From Desarmillaria ectypa (taxonomy: Eukaryota; Basidiomycota; Agaricomycetes; Agaricales; Physalacriaceae), in the NCBI GenBank assembly GCA_030407005.1, contig JAUDYN010000006.1:1488001-1552000 (forward strand): a DNA stretch of 64,000 nucleotides, given 5' to 3'. The notes under the pieces are model-generated. The model worked only from the letters and a program-made list of their open reading frames with translations. It did not search any database and was not told the origin of the DNA. Below are positions 47,970-60,772 of the stretch, in pieces. The first letter of the stretch is position 1; the number at the start of each line of letters is the position of its first letter. The position numbers were made by a program, and so were the translations under genes.

Positions 47970-49175
47970 TTAAAGAAAAGCGGGTGGAGGCAACTCCTCC
48001 GGACTAGGTGAGTTTTGGAACGTAGAACTCGCGAAGTACCCTTCGATCTCTTGCTGTGTCATGCCGGGCCTAGGGGCGCGCAACGCCTTCCGCCTGGGTT
48101 TTACGGACATCTCGTCTGAGCTCGAAGAGTCTTCGCTGATGGACTGGGAGGACAGATCCTCATCTGACATGTGGAAGACCCCGTCGCTGGGAGTGCGAAC
48201 ATGTCGGCGGTTCTTCCTCGGTGCCGAAGGAGTCGGCGACAAGTTGAACGGGAATGTTGCCACTGATGTCGTTAGAGGCGCAGTACGAGGACCGTCGTCA
48301 AAGCGCTTGGACCGAGACGGGCGCTGGCGAGTAGGAGTCGTCGGAGGGCTGTAGTCATCGAAGATCGCCCCAGCCTCCGTAGAATCGTCACAAATAGGGA
48401 AGGGCTTCCAATTGGAAGTGTCAGGAGCAGTCTGGCCCTTGAATGGTCGGGCAGGCAAAGACCGGGAGAGCATCGGTGGAATAGAGTTCGGACGCTGAGG
48501 AACAGGGATAGCCCTGGCCAGAGGAGTACTGAACGAGCTCGCCGCCTGGATTTGCCTGCGACGGGCGAGCTTGCCAGAGGGATGCGAAGCGAGAGTAGGA
48601 GCCGCACGCACAGGTGGAGAGACGGAATTATCCGAAAAGGAATCGAAGATATTAGCAGCCGTAGATTGGCGTGGCGGTGTTGAAGGGACCTCTGCCTGCG
48701 AGGGGTTCTGAATCGAATTCGGCGGGGAGGGTTGACGAGTATGGTTACGACGACCTCGAACAGATGAATGGGAAGAGCTCCTGCTCACTGTCAGCGGATG
48801 ACTCAATTTTTTCAAATACGAAAAAGCGCTTCACCTTGCCGTCTTGGTCTTGACCTTTGCTGGCTGTCGTCCTCGTTTCTCTGAGGAGAGCTGCGGTGTA
48901 GGCTTCTTCTCGACGATCTCTGGTGAAGGCTTCAACAGCTGCTGTTGTGTTTCCTGTCGCACCGACTGTAACACACGATGAGCAACTGCCTGTCTTGGTT
49001 TGGGAGACGGCTTTGCTCGCAGCTGCTGTTGCTGAGCTCGTTGAATTGACAAAAGGCCTGGTGTGCGTGTTGCTTGCACGACGACGGCTGGAGGAGCTGA
49101 TGGATGCCTCCGGTGGTTGAGTGCGAAGTGTGGCGATGATATGTTGAAGTTCGGTTGTTTCTGGACGAGTATCAT
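47970..49175 (-). CDS. PNRC/Edc1-like proline-rich protein (mRNA decapping activator candidate)
   Basis: Low-complexity, basic and Ser/Pro-rich protein of about 380 residues in two exons. ATG at 49175 (MILVQKQPNFNISSPHF). A 5' exon rich in Gln/Lys/Pro is followed by an intron whose acceptor at ...CAGTGAG restores SRSSSHSSVRGRR. The only conserved-looking element is the extreme C-terminus, YFASSTFQNSPSPEELPPPA, which resembles the short PNRC/Edc1 motif that binds the Dcp1-Dcp2 decapping enzyme (a Tyr/Phe pair, then a SPxP..LP.P core). The motif is preceded by MTQQEIEG. If right, the protein promotes mRNA decapping in the cytoplasm. The match is to a short motif only, so the role is tentative. 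Stop near 47970. Confidence 0.55.
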
Positions 49176-52100
49176 GTTGGAGAGAGGGAGGTGGGTGAGT
49201 GAGGAAAGCGGTGGGGATGGAGGACGAATTCGAGCAGGCGGTAGTGGTATTGTAAAGTAAGTGGGAAGACGTACCTTTTCCGATGTGGCTTTTAGCTTGT
49301 CTTTATTTGCTTTTAGTGGCTTGGACTCAATATAGCGTAATCCTGTGCCACGTGTATACTAGAAAAGGGACAGGAGCTTCTCTTACTTTTTCCCACTCCC
49401 ATGCCGCTATGCCGACGTCACTGCTTCCCGCTTTGCTCATTCCGGACACTCTTGCGATAACTCCCGCAAGCTCCAGGCCTCCTACTTTCACCGATCGTAG
49501 ACGAAGCGCACAATTGGGACGAATGCATCTTGCTTCCCTTCTGCTACGCGCAATAAATGATAGATGCTCGTAGATAATAGCCCTTTATTGTACTATAAGA
49601 GCGAAAGGAGACCTGTCGCCAGTCTCATTCATTGTATTCCGTGATCGGCAAAGCAACCTTGCAACAGCAATGTCTTATTCTTCTCCACGGCCAATATGTC
49701 CTGTGACCACGTATACGGAAAACTCGATCGTCTGATCCACCAGCTTCTTGGTTATTCTACTTCCAGATCCCACCAGATTCTTCCCCCCCAATTACTTCTG
49801 GCCAATCATCGCGGACCTCGGCTCTGCTTTTGCTCCGCACATATACGACTTTTAATTTCCTTCCGTACTTCAGCTCCAGAGGGACCTCTTCAGTCTTGCT
49901 GTCCCTGCACTTCTCCATCATTGTGAAGGCTTGCTCACGGGCCCTGTGATATGTCAATGCAATCTTCAAACAATCACCCGTAACCATACACCTCACGATT
50001 GAACCTGCATCAACCCTTCTCTATAAATACTTTCCCCCTCTATACCCCCTCCTCATGTCTTGACTGATCTAGAACCACCGATTGTCCAACAAGGTAAGAT
50101 GTTGATATAGGCTTCCAACATCGATTTCTCAGGCTCTGGTCTCGAGGATGCACCACCCTGCTTCTGATAAGTCACTAGTCATCACGAGCAATCAAAGGCA
50201 AGCAGAGGCAGGCAAATGTTATCATGTTCAAAAAGTGACAGTATCCTTGCAATGAATGCTATTCACCTCTATGGTTACTCGGCTCCGATAAGGTTGGCTC
50301 CACCTTCGTTCGGTCGTTGTGATCTTGTACTACTGGTAATTTTCCTTACTTAGTTCAGCTGTTGTTTACTGTGGCGCCTGTCTGGAACTCATCGCCTTGA
50401 AGATTGCATCAGTACGCCGCAATGCAAATCCATCAGATCCAGAGTCAGGTTGTGGGATTCTCCAGTCATGCACTGCTATCCTTCGCACCCTTCGCCAGGG
50501 CCCACAGGACGGCGACTGTTGTTGCCGATGGATATTCTTCAACTTCCAGTCATACGTCGGTCCAAATTGTTCCAGATCTATTTTCCTCTGCGGCTCCTCC
50601 AGACGTGCTAGCTTGCCCAACTGGCACAATCTGTCATGTAAAGGCTCCCGTCTCGAACTTCGGCCGTGGCACACGCCAACGAGTACATGAACCTACACCG
50701 GCCAGAACATTCCGCTCAACCTAAACTAGCTTTCTCCCTTGCACTGGCGAGTGAGTTCCTTTCGAATGTTCCGCGGTCCGACGCTGCAGTGGTGCGAACA
50801 CAAGGCTCGCAAGTCGCAATATAAATGACGTTGACATGTCTTTCGACAATGTAGCAAGAGTCTTCCGTGCATCCCGGAGAGACCAGACGAGTTCTGTTCC
50901 GCTGGCCGTTACGGCTATGATTCTTCGCCACTTGCTGCGCTAGTGCGTCTCGGACCTACTAGCGCATACATTCTGTCCGTTCATCGTCCCAACAGGTACC
51001 GGTACCTTTATCTCCTCTATAGCACCGCAACTTGATGGAGAGGCATAGGCCGCTAGACTGGCTTTGACTCTACCCGACTCGGGATATCTTTGCTTCAACC
51101 TTGACTGTACAGCAGCTGTGGTTTATATAAGATCTTGCGTTGAAGCTCTGTACGTCGACCACCCCACGCATCCTATGTTCATCATTTCGCACAATGGTTG
51201 ACCTCCGGTCCGAATGCCGATCTGTGTTTCGGATCCGCCTTTCACCCTCGTTGATAAGCACTGTAATGCTCTAGGTCCCTGGTTCTTATTCTTCTGTAAT
51301 GTGTTTCTTTTCGGCCGCCTCATCTGCTATCAGTTGTATTGTAAGCGATTCACTTGCATGCCAACCATCCCTTGTAGGACTCGGAGTCTCGGACTATCTG
51401 AGCTTCTATATGGTCACATTGTTTCTCACTCAGACTTCCTTTTTATCTGAACGGGACGGATACTCATTAGACTTCGCCAATGTCTTCATCTTTTTGTATT
51501 GACTCTGTCCACCACGTCTGTCGTACTCCCTCGTCGTCATGCATGAACCTCGAAATCCGTGGCAACGGCTCTCGGCCCCTTCTAAATACGTTGGCATGTC
51601 CGGTGAGCAGTCTCTTATTATCCTCGGCGCAATGCTCTCCGAACTTCGCTTGACGCAATCTGCCTGATTTCCTTTGCCTTTCATTTCCCATTGTCATTCT
51701 CTGTCATTGGCATGCTCTCTGCGCGCACAGACGTCGCCTTCATCATTACTCCAGCACCTTGCTAGCCGGGGTCATCTCTTGGTTCCGGTTTTGTTCATTA
51801 TCGTAGCCCAAATCACACCGATGCTTTTCCTGCCGATGTTCAATCCAGTTCCTCAGCCAAGTTTCGACGTCGTCATCCAATCGCTTGATCTGTGTAAGAA
51901 CACCCTTTGACCCTGTGTAGCTCTTGGCTACCTACTCATGCACACAGAGACCTACACGTAGTACCAAATTGAAGCCGATAATCGCCATGCGCCAAGCCTT
52001 TGACGGTCCCCACAAAGCCCGTGTCTTTACCTTGTGACCTGCGAGTAGCCGGCAATGGCCCACGCCCCCACTTCTTGGAGGCATTCATATTTCCAGAACA

Positions 52101-52769
52101 TGCAGCTTATGAGGTTCAATGAAATTGATCATACTTTTGTTCTGCATCGATGACAGGTTACTCACCTTATGAGGTTCAATGAAATTGATACTTATGTTCG
52201 ACATTGCTGGAGGAAATGCGGCTTCAATGTTAAACGGAAAGAAAGTCCAGGAGCGCGTGCATCGGCCATCTGTTTGATCCGAAATCATTCGTAACGCGTA
52301 AACCTTCAAAGGGTCTGAGTTGGTGGATTTTTGTTGAAGCTGGTCCAACAATATGAGCAAATATGCTGTGTGGGGCGCGTTGTAGCCAGGTGTAAGAACA
52401 GCTTCGCTGATGAACCAATCCTTTTTTCAAAAAAATCTGAAGTTCGAATTGATCGCCTACATTGACACGTGGGAGCCAAATACGGAGAAGCCCTGAGCTT
52501 GAACTCGGCCCTGCTAAGAATCCTGCCTCATGTTCGAAATTGTCTTGTGGTCTCGTATCAGGGTGCAATTGCTCGACTATTAACGTTCTATCTGTTCTTA
52601 CGAGCTTGGTTTCAACGATACTTCGACGCGATACATACGACTTTGCAACGACTTGTCACGTCTCGCGTTAAGGACTGGAGGTAAAGTTTGAGTTGACATA
52701 CTGGTGGTAAGTGAGATCCTTAATGTCATTACAGGAGACTGTTGATATCCTGGTCACGGAGGAACCAAG
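49176..52769. other. Gene-poor region with a short direct repeat
   Basis: About 3.6 kb without a gene I can build. Frames such as 50404-50724 (+) and 52230-52568 (-) show no domain. The only structured element seen is the exact 24-bp repeat at 52106-52189. Confidence 0.4.
52106..52189. repeat. Exact 24-bp direct repeat, two copies
   Basis: CTTATGAGGTTCAATGAAAT plus TGAT occurs at 52106-52129 and again at 52166-52189, 60 bp start to start. Read on the minus strand both copies lie in one frame and encode INFIEPHK twice. Too few copies to name an element. Confidence 0.8.
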
Positions 52770-55700
52770 ATGCCCAATATAAATGCTATCGTTGGTCTTG
52801 CAGAAGACGATCACGATGGCGCGGCACGAAAACACCGAAAATCAACGAGGAAGGAGACTATCTTGAGTTTGGTGGAAATGTTGCTAAGAGAAGACAGTAG
52901 CAGTTGTAAGTCGTGAATGCGTAGAAACCTATCTTATCGCTGAGTTGCTTTTGATTGCAGCTCAAGAAGATGTACCCGTTCTACAGGACGACAAGGACGT
53001 TCGTGAGTCCATTTCTTGGTACTCGTCATCGAAAAGAGCTAAGGATGTCCGGTACAGCGACGGTGGACGAACATCTTCAAGCCGCGGGTGCAGATACATT
53101 CTATAGGTTTCACAAGTGCGTATACATTCGATTCAATTAATTTGCCTCCGTCTCAATACTATCTAGGAGGATCAACAACCTAGACAAAGAGGTGCGTGTA
53201 TCCCATGACACTGCCAGTATTGCTCACTCGACCCTCGCCAGCTGCGTAACTTCTCCAATGCTGCACGCCAGCTCGGGAGTTCCGCAGCAATTCTCTCCTC
53301 CGCTTTCCACCTGCGCGAACGCCTCGCCCACCTGCTTCACCTTTACCGAGAAAATGCTGCCGACCTCTTTCCCCGAAAGATCACTCATGTCACTCAAATT
53401 AACAACGTTGAAGCTGAAACGCATACGAGAAGACTGCATCGACGTGCGAAACCCTCGCGGCCTCCGCAGCATTTCTCGAGGCCGGTCATCGATGAGAACT
53501 TGGACCTTGAAGACTTTCCAGACCAGTTCGAAGCTCTCGCAAGGGACGTTACAACTTTTATGAATTGCTTGAACGAATTTCCAGAGTTTACGGACGAAGC
53601 CGTTAATGCCTCGATTTCTGCCTTTGAAGGTGACTTGAAAGTGAGTTTGCTGCGATCCGCTTGGTTAACTTAGCATTAACGGTCAAGTTAGTATTGGGCC
53701 TCATGTTTACGCGTGTATCAAGGACAATTTCGGTACCCTGCGGTACAGCGGTACATACACGACCTTACATCTGAGATGGGAGAACACATCGATAGTATCA
53801 CGTCAACCCTATCTATGTTCATCGAAATTGGCGTGCCCACTATCCGCTTCGCGCAAAAACACGGGGCCACCAACTTACTCAACCTCTCTACTGTCGCTAC
53901 CTTCTTCTCTGCCGTGACAGCAACAACAATGCAGTTTTCATACGAACTTCAAGGCAGTACCGCAGCAGCAGTAAACTCTTTCTGGTTTGCCTCTCTGGTA
54001 TTTTCAATTGCAGCCGCCGTGAATAGTTTACTGGGTCTCACGTGGAAGCAAGCCATGTAGTAAGTGAGATGCGTATATCCTTCATTAGCAGAGTCTTACC
54101 TACTCTATAGTCGTTCTCCAGGCCATCGAGTCCCGTGGTGGGTTCTCATCTGGATTAAACGCTCCCCTCTCGTATTCCTCGTGATGTCTGTGGCGTGCTT
54201 CTCTATAGGTCTTTGTTGTTTCGCGTATGCATCCGGCCAAGTTCGTACTCCGTCTATTGCTTGATCGTTTAAGCTGCTTATAACATGTGCAGCATCACGT
54301 TACCTCCACGATAACGACAGTCTTTACCGCGTTTACTTCCTTCGGTCTCTGCGCCGTGTCTACTTGGTTTGCATCCGAACGTTGGACGTTCCTCCGCCAC
54401 AGCGGTAGAAAATGGCTCAGTGATGTCCTCCTCGAAGTCACGGACAAATTTCTCAATCTTCCCGGCATGGACATGATACGATTTTGCATTCGTAAATTTG
54501 AGGAGTCCGTTGACCGAATGAGCAGTTCGATATCGAAAGTCGGCATCAAAACTGTCAGTATGATATCCCATGGGAGTGGGAGTGATGATGAAAAGCATGA
54601 TGATATAGAGACCGGAAACGGGGCAATTCTATCGTTGACAAGCCCTCCGAATTCTCCTACCTTGAAACATCGAGGCACATCAGATCCACTTCCGGAGACT
54701 AACGGTACCATTAGTCCTAGTCCAACAACACCGACGGTTGAAGGATATGCTCCTTCGATTTCATCAGAGGATCCCTCGGTCGGTAAACAGCTCTGGAAGA
54801 ACGCGATACGAACGGTGAAGATGCGATCGGCAGTATCTTCCAATATAGCAGCCATGGCTAGTGCAAGGAACCCCAATCGTCAGCGGACGTCGTCATCAAC
54901 GTTGAATGGCGGAAAGAGGTCGACCGGAAATGGTCCCGTGTTACGGTCCCGCGTTGCAACGTTGACTCCTCAGTTGAGGTGTCTGCAACCAACGAGGGAT
55001 CTCACTGCTCATCAGGCGCTTGTCAAGCATATGCAATTTTCGCCTAATGGAAAGTTTCTGGCTACGTCAAGGTATGTGTATAAGGGAAATCAATTGTCAG
55101 ACGAAAGCTGACACCGCGTAGTTGGGATAGAACTTCGCTGATTTTCCGAGTCGGCGTAAGTGTTTGCGTCTGTGTCTTCCTGGGCATATCGATTGATCTT
55201 GATCTTCTAATTCAGGATACGTTCGAATCGCACCGTATCCTCGCACATGCAAAAGGCTTTGTCAACCAGGTTGCTTGGTGAGGCACGTTCCTACTCTCGA
55301 ATAATACTCAACTTCTCTCCTAGGTCACCCTCCGGCAATCTTCTACTAACAAAACTGAGCAAGAGTATCAAGATCTGGACGGAGGTGGGTTAGCCTCATC
55401 GGGCGTTGACGGGTACTCGCAGAAATCAGAGATCTGATTTATACGCTTTTTCGTTCAACGCGTGCGCAGGATGGTGTATGCTTGAGGACGATCGACCGAC
55501 CTGACACAACTATTGAATCAATAACGTGGGTGCCTGATGGAACTGGTGCGTTGCCTCCTTGCTTTCGACATTTTAGCGTATGTATCACTGATCAGCGAGT
55601 AGGATTATTGTCTGTGGAAGGTAGCCACGTAACAAAACTGGTACGTTGTGATTCTGTTCATATGCTATCGAAACTCAGTCTCTCTTCGGCACCGTTAGGA

Positions 55701-56865
55701 TCTCTTGGGAAAGGTGAATTACGTATTCCAGTTCGTCACTGACATTGACACCCTCGCCGCCTTAGGTAGTCGGTCAATACGACTTCGAAAATATGAAGCT
55801 CCATGACGTTGCTGTCACTCCTGATGGTCTACGCCTCTTGGGTATCGGCCCGTTAACAGTCTCACCCACTGGTTTGAAACCAAGTAAACCTAGAGCAGTA
55901 GAGAAACGGCTTGCAGGTTAGTTCTGCTCCTTGATTAATATTAGGCATGACTTGACTTTGATGTTTCTGCCACCTAGTATACAACATGCAGACGAATCAA
56001 ATTGAACAGTATGAACCTCGTCAGTTTGAGATATTCACTTCTGTGACCACGATATTGTAGTCAAACACCGGTACTTAATGATGTCCGTGATATCACGTTA
56101 GCAAGGAACACGAAGAACGGCTTGATTGCTTTGGTCAGTTATGAGTACAAGGTGAGAGAGAGGATACGTTTCATATTCTTTAGAGCCTCACTTATGCAAA
56201 GGCACCGCCCCAACTATGGAAAATTGACATCGTCAAAGATCATCGAGACAATAGTTCGCAGATGGTCGCTCGTTTCACTTTACGGTATGATGACTCTTTC
56301 TCTGTAGTCCAACGGTCTTTTCAATGCCTTCGTAGGCATACATACATGCCTAAAGGCTCTGTTGAGTTCGCTGGACCCAGTTACTTTGGGGGGAAAAACG
56401 ATGAATTGGTGTTATGCGCAGGGAAAGGTATCTAGTGCCTTACTATCGTTGACTCTTCCTTAACTCACTATACTTTCAGCTGGGGATATACACATCTGGG
56501 ACCAAGAATCCGGAGCTCTGCTACATTATGTGCGTGCTCAAGCATTAGGCGGTGACCTGACATGCATGGCATGGAATCCTGCTGCAGAAGACCCCTACAT
56601 GTTCGCCACCGGAAGTCATGACGGCGCTGTACGGGTATGGACACGACCCCAGCCTGAGCCTTCAGATAATGCTGATAACGGTGGTGGGAGTGCCAATTTT
56701 ACGCCGCGCACGGCATCGCCTATGCCATTTGAGATAGACCGGACGGACAGCCCGTTGTCGCAGCAGGACTTTGATGACATGTCCATACAGAGTGATAGTG
56801 ATTTGCCGATGAGAGAGCGCATGGTAGCATTTGCTACAGATCGCGCACTGAGGAGAGCAGACTAA
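52770..56865 (+). CDS. WD40 protein with N-terminal coiled coil and membrane segments
   Basis: Large multi-exon gene, roughly 1,050 residues. ATG at 52770 (MPNINAIVGLAEDDHD). Exons to about 53640 encode a helical, coiled-coil-like region (FYRFHK, INNLDKELRNFSNAARQLG, FHLRERLAHLLHLYREN). From about 53713 to 54420 come at least three hydrophobic segments: FFSAVTATTMQF..., SLVFSIAAAVNSLLGL, PLVFLVMSVACFSIGLCC and TVFTAFTSFGLCAVS. A Ser/Pro-rich linker (54560-54960) leads to WD40 repeats starting LTAHQALVKHMQFSPNGKFL, then SWDRTSLIF, LSKSIKIWTE, FAGPSYFGGKNDELVLCAG, GDIHIWDQESG and MFATGSHDGAVRVW. The propeller resembles WDR26/Gid7-type proteins. Stop at 56863-56865. Function is unknown; the membrane-plus-propeller layout suggests a scaffold at an organelle membrane (inference). 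Confidence 0.72.
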
Positions 56866-57126
56866 CCAAGTTTCTTGTGCAGATTTGCAATCTGCATGTT
56901 AAGACGTAGGGCTATGGTATATGTGCACTGTATTTACTGATTATTTCATGCTGTATGTATAAATGAACATGGATTAGAAACAAATTTCGCCGTAAAGACA
57001 CAATGGGAAAACAATCACTACTTGACGAAAAAAAAAACTGTATTTATTCCACATTTCCCGTTGACCCTATAATACCCTCAGCTATAATTAAGGCCTGTAA
57101 CATCCAAATCAAAGGTGTTTCACTGT

Positions 57127-58728
57127 TTAGTGTTTAGGAGAATTTACCTGAAGAAGGTCTCTTTGACATCGCAGATTCGGGACAGAGACCACGGCATCGA
57201 AATGGTTTTTATCAAAGATTCGGGTAAGAAACTTTGCATTGTTGAGGAATACAAGAGATTTCTTTTCGCCCTGTTCGTCATCTTCGCCTTCGTCCACCTC
57301 TTCGTCCTCATCTTCCTCCACTACCGTGTCCTCATTTGCGTGCGCTGAAGTGCTCAAGTTGCCGGTACCATCCTGACCATCATCAAGCACAGAATCGGGG
57401 TGCACGGCAAGAAGCTGCTGGTCATCCACCCAAGGCTTCATTAGCATAGCTTTGCATGCAGCTCGTGTTTGCACGGAAGCCTGAGCATATGTCAGAAGTG
57501 TGGCGCTGTCGTAGATGTACTCCGAAATTCGGGCCAACAGTTCTTGTGGCAGCTGCGTGCGTAGAGGCTCCGTATTACAAAATGTGACATCAGGATGCCC
57601 CAAGGAGAGATCATCAAGGTATTCACAGAGACGTGCGAGGGCAGTTATACCTGGCGTGCTCGGGGAATAAGCATACCAGGATGGAAGGAAGTCCAGGTCA
57701 CCTGTATGAGTGACTTTTCCCGTCTCTCCTTCTAGTCGAACAATGACACAATGGAAGAGGGAAAACGCAACACCGAAGGAGTCCGAAACGCGGGATTGTG
57801 AACGAATGCATTCAGTAATGGCAGCGACGGCTGCTTTCAGGTTGGGTTCATCATCCAAGTGCGTCCAGGCGGACATGCAGAGATTCTCGCGCAACCATAC
57901 TGTCATGCAGTCGTCCCTAGACACTGTGGCGGGATAATGAGAGGCTGCAAGAACGGCTTCCCACTGTTTCCCGTACTTGGGCGGCGATAGAGCGGTGCAG
58001 GCGAAGATCCAGATGGTATGTAGGCTGGCTCTGGTAAAGAAATCGCGACTGGAGACATTACGAAGGTTGATGCTATTACGACGAGTGTTGCTGTTTCTCT
58101 TCATCAACATCCCTACCAGGACCTCCAAGAGACGAATCCGAGTGCTCGAAACGACAGGCATAGCAAGAGGGGCGATATCCTCCGTGACCGTTACCATTGC
58201 ATCCAGTCGCTTGTAGGCTTTTAATTGTTCATCACTAATCTCTGGTGGCGATGTGATCCAGTTGGCTTCGTATCGATGGCGCTCTGGCGTCTCCTCAGCG
58301 TAGGCTCGTCCGCCATAATGATCAAACGAGATGAATCTGCAGAAATCATCCGAAGAAGGCATGCAGTCGAGGCGGAACATAGGAATGGAGTCGATATGGA
58401 ATACGAGATTGTCCAAGTCAATTTCGTAGATCCATTCAATGAAGGGATTGTTCTGTGGTTGTTTGCGAGATATGGAGTAGTTCTCACTGACCTCGTAGGT
58501 TTCACATCGCCGTTTTTCTACCTTGTGTCTCTTCAGGTCATCATCCAAATGTCCTGCGAACCCTTCGAACCATTTATCAAAGTCTTCGGGATCACAGTCG
58601 GCAGACGGTACTTCGCCGCGAACTATTAAGCCCAGACCATCGGGATATGAGTCGTAGTGGTTGTAGTGAATGAAATACCAGCCCTTCCAGCGATATACAT
58701 AGTAACCACGAGTACCCATGGGGAGCAA
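57127..58728 (-). CDS. Hypothetical protein with F-box-like segment, intronless
   Basis: Single exon of 533 residues, start at 58728 (MLPMGTRGYYVYRWKGWYF). The aromatic N-terminus (GYYVYRWKGWYFIHYNHYDS) followed by YPDGLGLIV is a fungal lineage-specific signature I have seen in unnamed proteins; its role is unknown. Near residue 410 a stretch LPQELLARISEYIYDSATLL resembles an F-box helix pair. The end holds a long Asp/Glu run (57290-57340) and basic residues. It converges on the WD40 gene with about 260 bp between stops. No signal peptide or membrane segment. Intronless structure is unusual for this intron-rich window. Confidence 0.68.
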   Translation of the reverse strand: MLPMGTRGYYVYRWKGWYFIHYNHYDSYPDGLGLIVRGEVPSADCDPEDFDKWFEGFAGHLDDDLKRHKVEKRRCETYEVSENYSISRKQPQNNPFIEWIYEIDLDNLVFHIDSIPMFRLDCMPSSDDFCRFISFDHYGGRAYAEETPERHRYEANWITSPPEISDEQLKAYKRLDAMVTVTEDIAPLAMPVVSSTRIRLLEVLVGMLMKRNSNTRRNSINLRNVSSRDFFTRASLHTIWIFACTALSPPKYGKQWEAVLAASHYPATVSRDDCMTVWLRENLCMSAWTHLDDEPNLKAAVAAITECIRSQSRVSDSFGVAFSLFHCVIVRLEGETGKVTHTGDLDFLPSWYAYSPSTPGITALARLCEYLDDLSLGHPDVTFCNTEPLRTQLPQELLARISEYIYDSATLLTYAQASVQTRAACKAMLMKPWVDDQQLLAVHPDSVLDDGQDGTGNLSTSAHANEDTVVEEDEDEEVDEGEDDEQGEKKSLVFLNNAKFLTRIFDKNHFDAVVSVPNLRCQRDLLQVNSPKH

Positions 58729-60772
58729 TGAGCGGTAGTGGTAGCAGTTGGTACATGCAGGTGGTTAATGGGATAACAATTTCAAACATGTCGGTAATCC
58801 GGAGCCGGACATCCGAAGCCGGGCACTGTCGGCCAATTCCTTTCTCTAACCTCGACGTCACTATAGTCTCTCTTGCCTTCCCTTTTTTCTGTCCAGTATG
58901 GTACTCAAGCTTTACGGTACCTACTGATCTCTCAATTCAAAATGCGTCGCTATGATGTTGCTGGAAAAAACGTACCCTTCCAAGTTATTGGGGTCAACAT
59001 GATCCAACAAGAGCACAAGACGGCGGCGTACGAGAAAAAGCAGCCAGGCGCTATATATCGTGAGTTTTTGTATCACAAGATGCGCTTCTCGCGCTGACTG
59101 AAAGCCGAGCCATTTGCACATATGAAAACTAGGAAGCTAACCTCGTGCCGACTGACCTTCAAGCATTCGCGATGTTCGAACAAGCCACATCAAATTAGAT
59201 ATGTAACTTTGACGCCTACGTGCAAGCATCAGTGATGTAGTCTGTGGTGAAGCTGCGAGGCTCTACACCTGTCCCTATCGTGTTCGCCGTTTCATAGTTG
59301 ATTCAGAACGCTGGGACAGAAGACAAATAAAGAAGAATATTTATGACAATAATGTCAGGATAGTCAACGAAGCTGTATATGATAGGATATTGGGTCGACA
59401 AAGATATATTGCTGGGGATGTAGGTGTCTAACTGCTTTTTGCCGGTCAAATTCTAATAGCTGTACAGGATTTGACACTGGCGGGTTAGTTCAATATTCTG
59501 TACACAATCGAGCCTGAGGAGGCTGGGTGCGATATCATGTATAGCAAGCCCAACGTTTCTAGGTGAACATAATGCGATTCCCTTACATGCCCGTCACCGA
59601 CAACGATCAGATGGTGGAGGGAGTTACTGGCGTAGGAGTCATGGAAAGCTGTTGCCACGACTATTGACTCAAATATCTGAGGATCCCATTTCGGCCACCT
59701 GTAGATTATATAGATCACTGTGATCCTCGCCAGCTTGAATCCAGGGTGCTTTGAAAACGAAATTGGAAGCAGATCTCCTAATAAATTCGACGTTTCGGTT
59801 TTGCGACTCTGCTTTGCACTCATCACGGACTATCTTGCAATCACAGGGCTGGGCTCTACAGGGACAGTCTGATGATCTCCTGTAATTTCTGTTCTGAGAT
59901 GCTGTTTTATGCTATTCTTCGTCAAGGCTTCCTGTCAGTTACGGTCAGTGTTTATCATGTGGTTCCCCCTCACAGGTTTCCTCAGTCATGCGTGTAGATG
60001 TTAGAAGATTAAACCAATCAGCAATGAGTTGCTACTTTTATCTTCTACACACTTTCTTCACATCGGAGAAGATGATGCTCCGTAGCTTCAGACGAACTTC
60101 CGGGAATTCGTTCATCCTAGTTCTCAGATACTTACACGGTAATTCTGTGTTGACTAAATATTTCACATATCACATTAGTCGGTCCATCATACACGAGGAA
60201 CTCCATACTTTCTACCGTTTGGTCAGCCGGGACTGTCTGCCTATCTCTAGTAGTGAATGGTAGTGCAGGAATGTTCGGCGCATATACCGAGGCTTCCTGC
60301 TCAGGGTATCCTTCATTAAATTACCGGCGGTCCGAAGCCAAAGGGGTCGGATCAAGTGAAAAGGCTGTTGCCACCGTTTCCACTGCGCATTCGTCGCTCG
60401 CGATGGCCACCTCAGCCTAACCTACGAGAGTTGGCGGGTTTGTTACAAAATTGTATATATAGATATGTGATAAATTGGCATGTATTGCAAAGATATTGGC
60501 AGAAAATGTCATGGTATGACGTCAGTTTCAGTGGACACAGGCAGACAACAGGGGAACGACAAGGACGGGAATGACGTCGGGGCATCCCAATTAGGGAAGA
60601 TATTGTTGGAAAATTGTGTTTGTTTTCGCTGGTGGAGCCTTTTTGACCCGTAGCTGTCAGTTGGGTTCATCTCCACTTTCGGACAAAGTCCCCTCTCTGG
60701 CTCTACCACGAACCAATACCGTCGAGCTCGCTATTCTCGGCGACGACCACGCTCTTTCTCCCGCCAATTCTT
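58729..60772. other. Intergenic, no gene recognised
   Basis: About 2 kb between divergent genes. The 113-codon frame at 59485-59826 (-) and the 91-codon frame at 59988-60263 (+) have no domain. The right end is rich in C/T and probably holds the promoter of the RNA-binding protein gene. Confidence 0.4.

Noticed and set aside
52085..52568. Minus-strand frames containing the repeated INFIEPHK peptide
   Set aside because: No known domain, and the frames cannot be joined into a longer gene; kept only as a repeat.
59485..59826. 113-codon minus-strand frame
   Set aside because: No domain, signal peptide or neighbouring exons that continue it.
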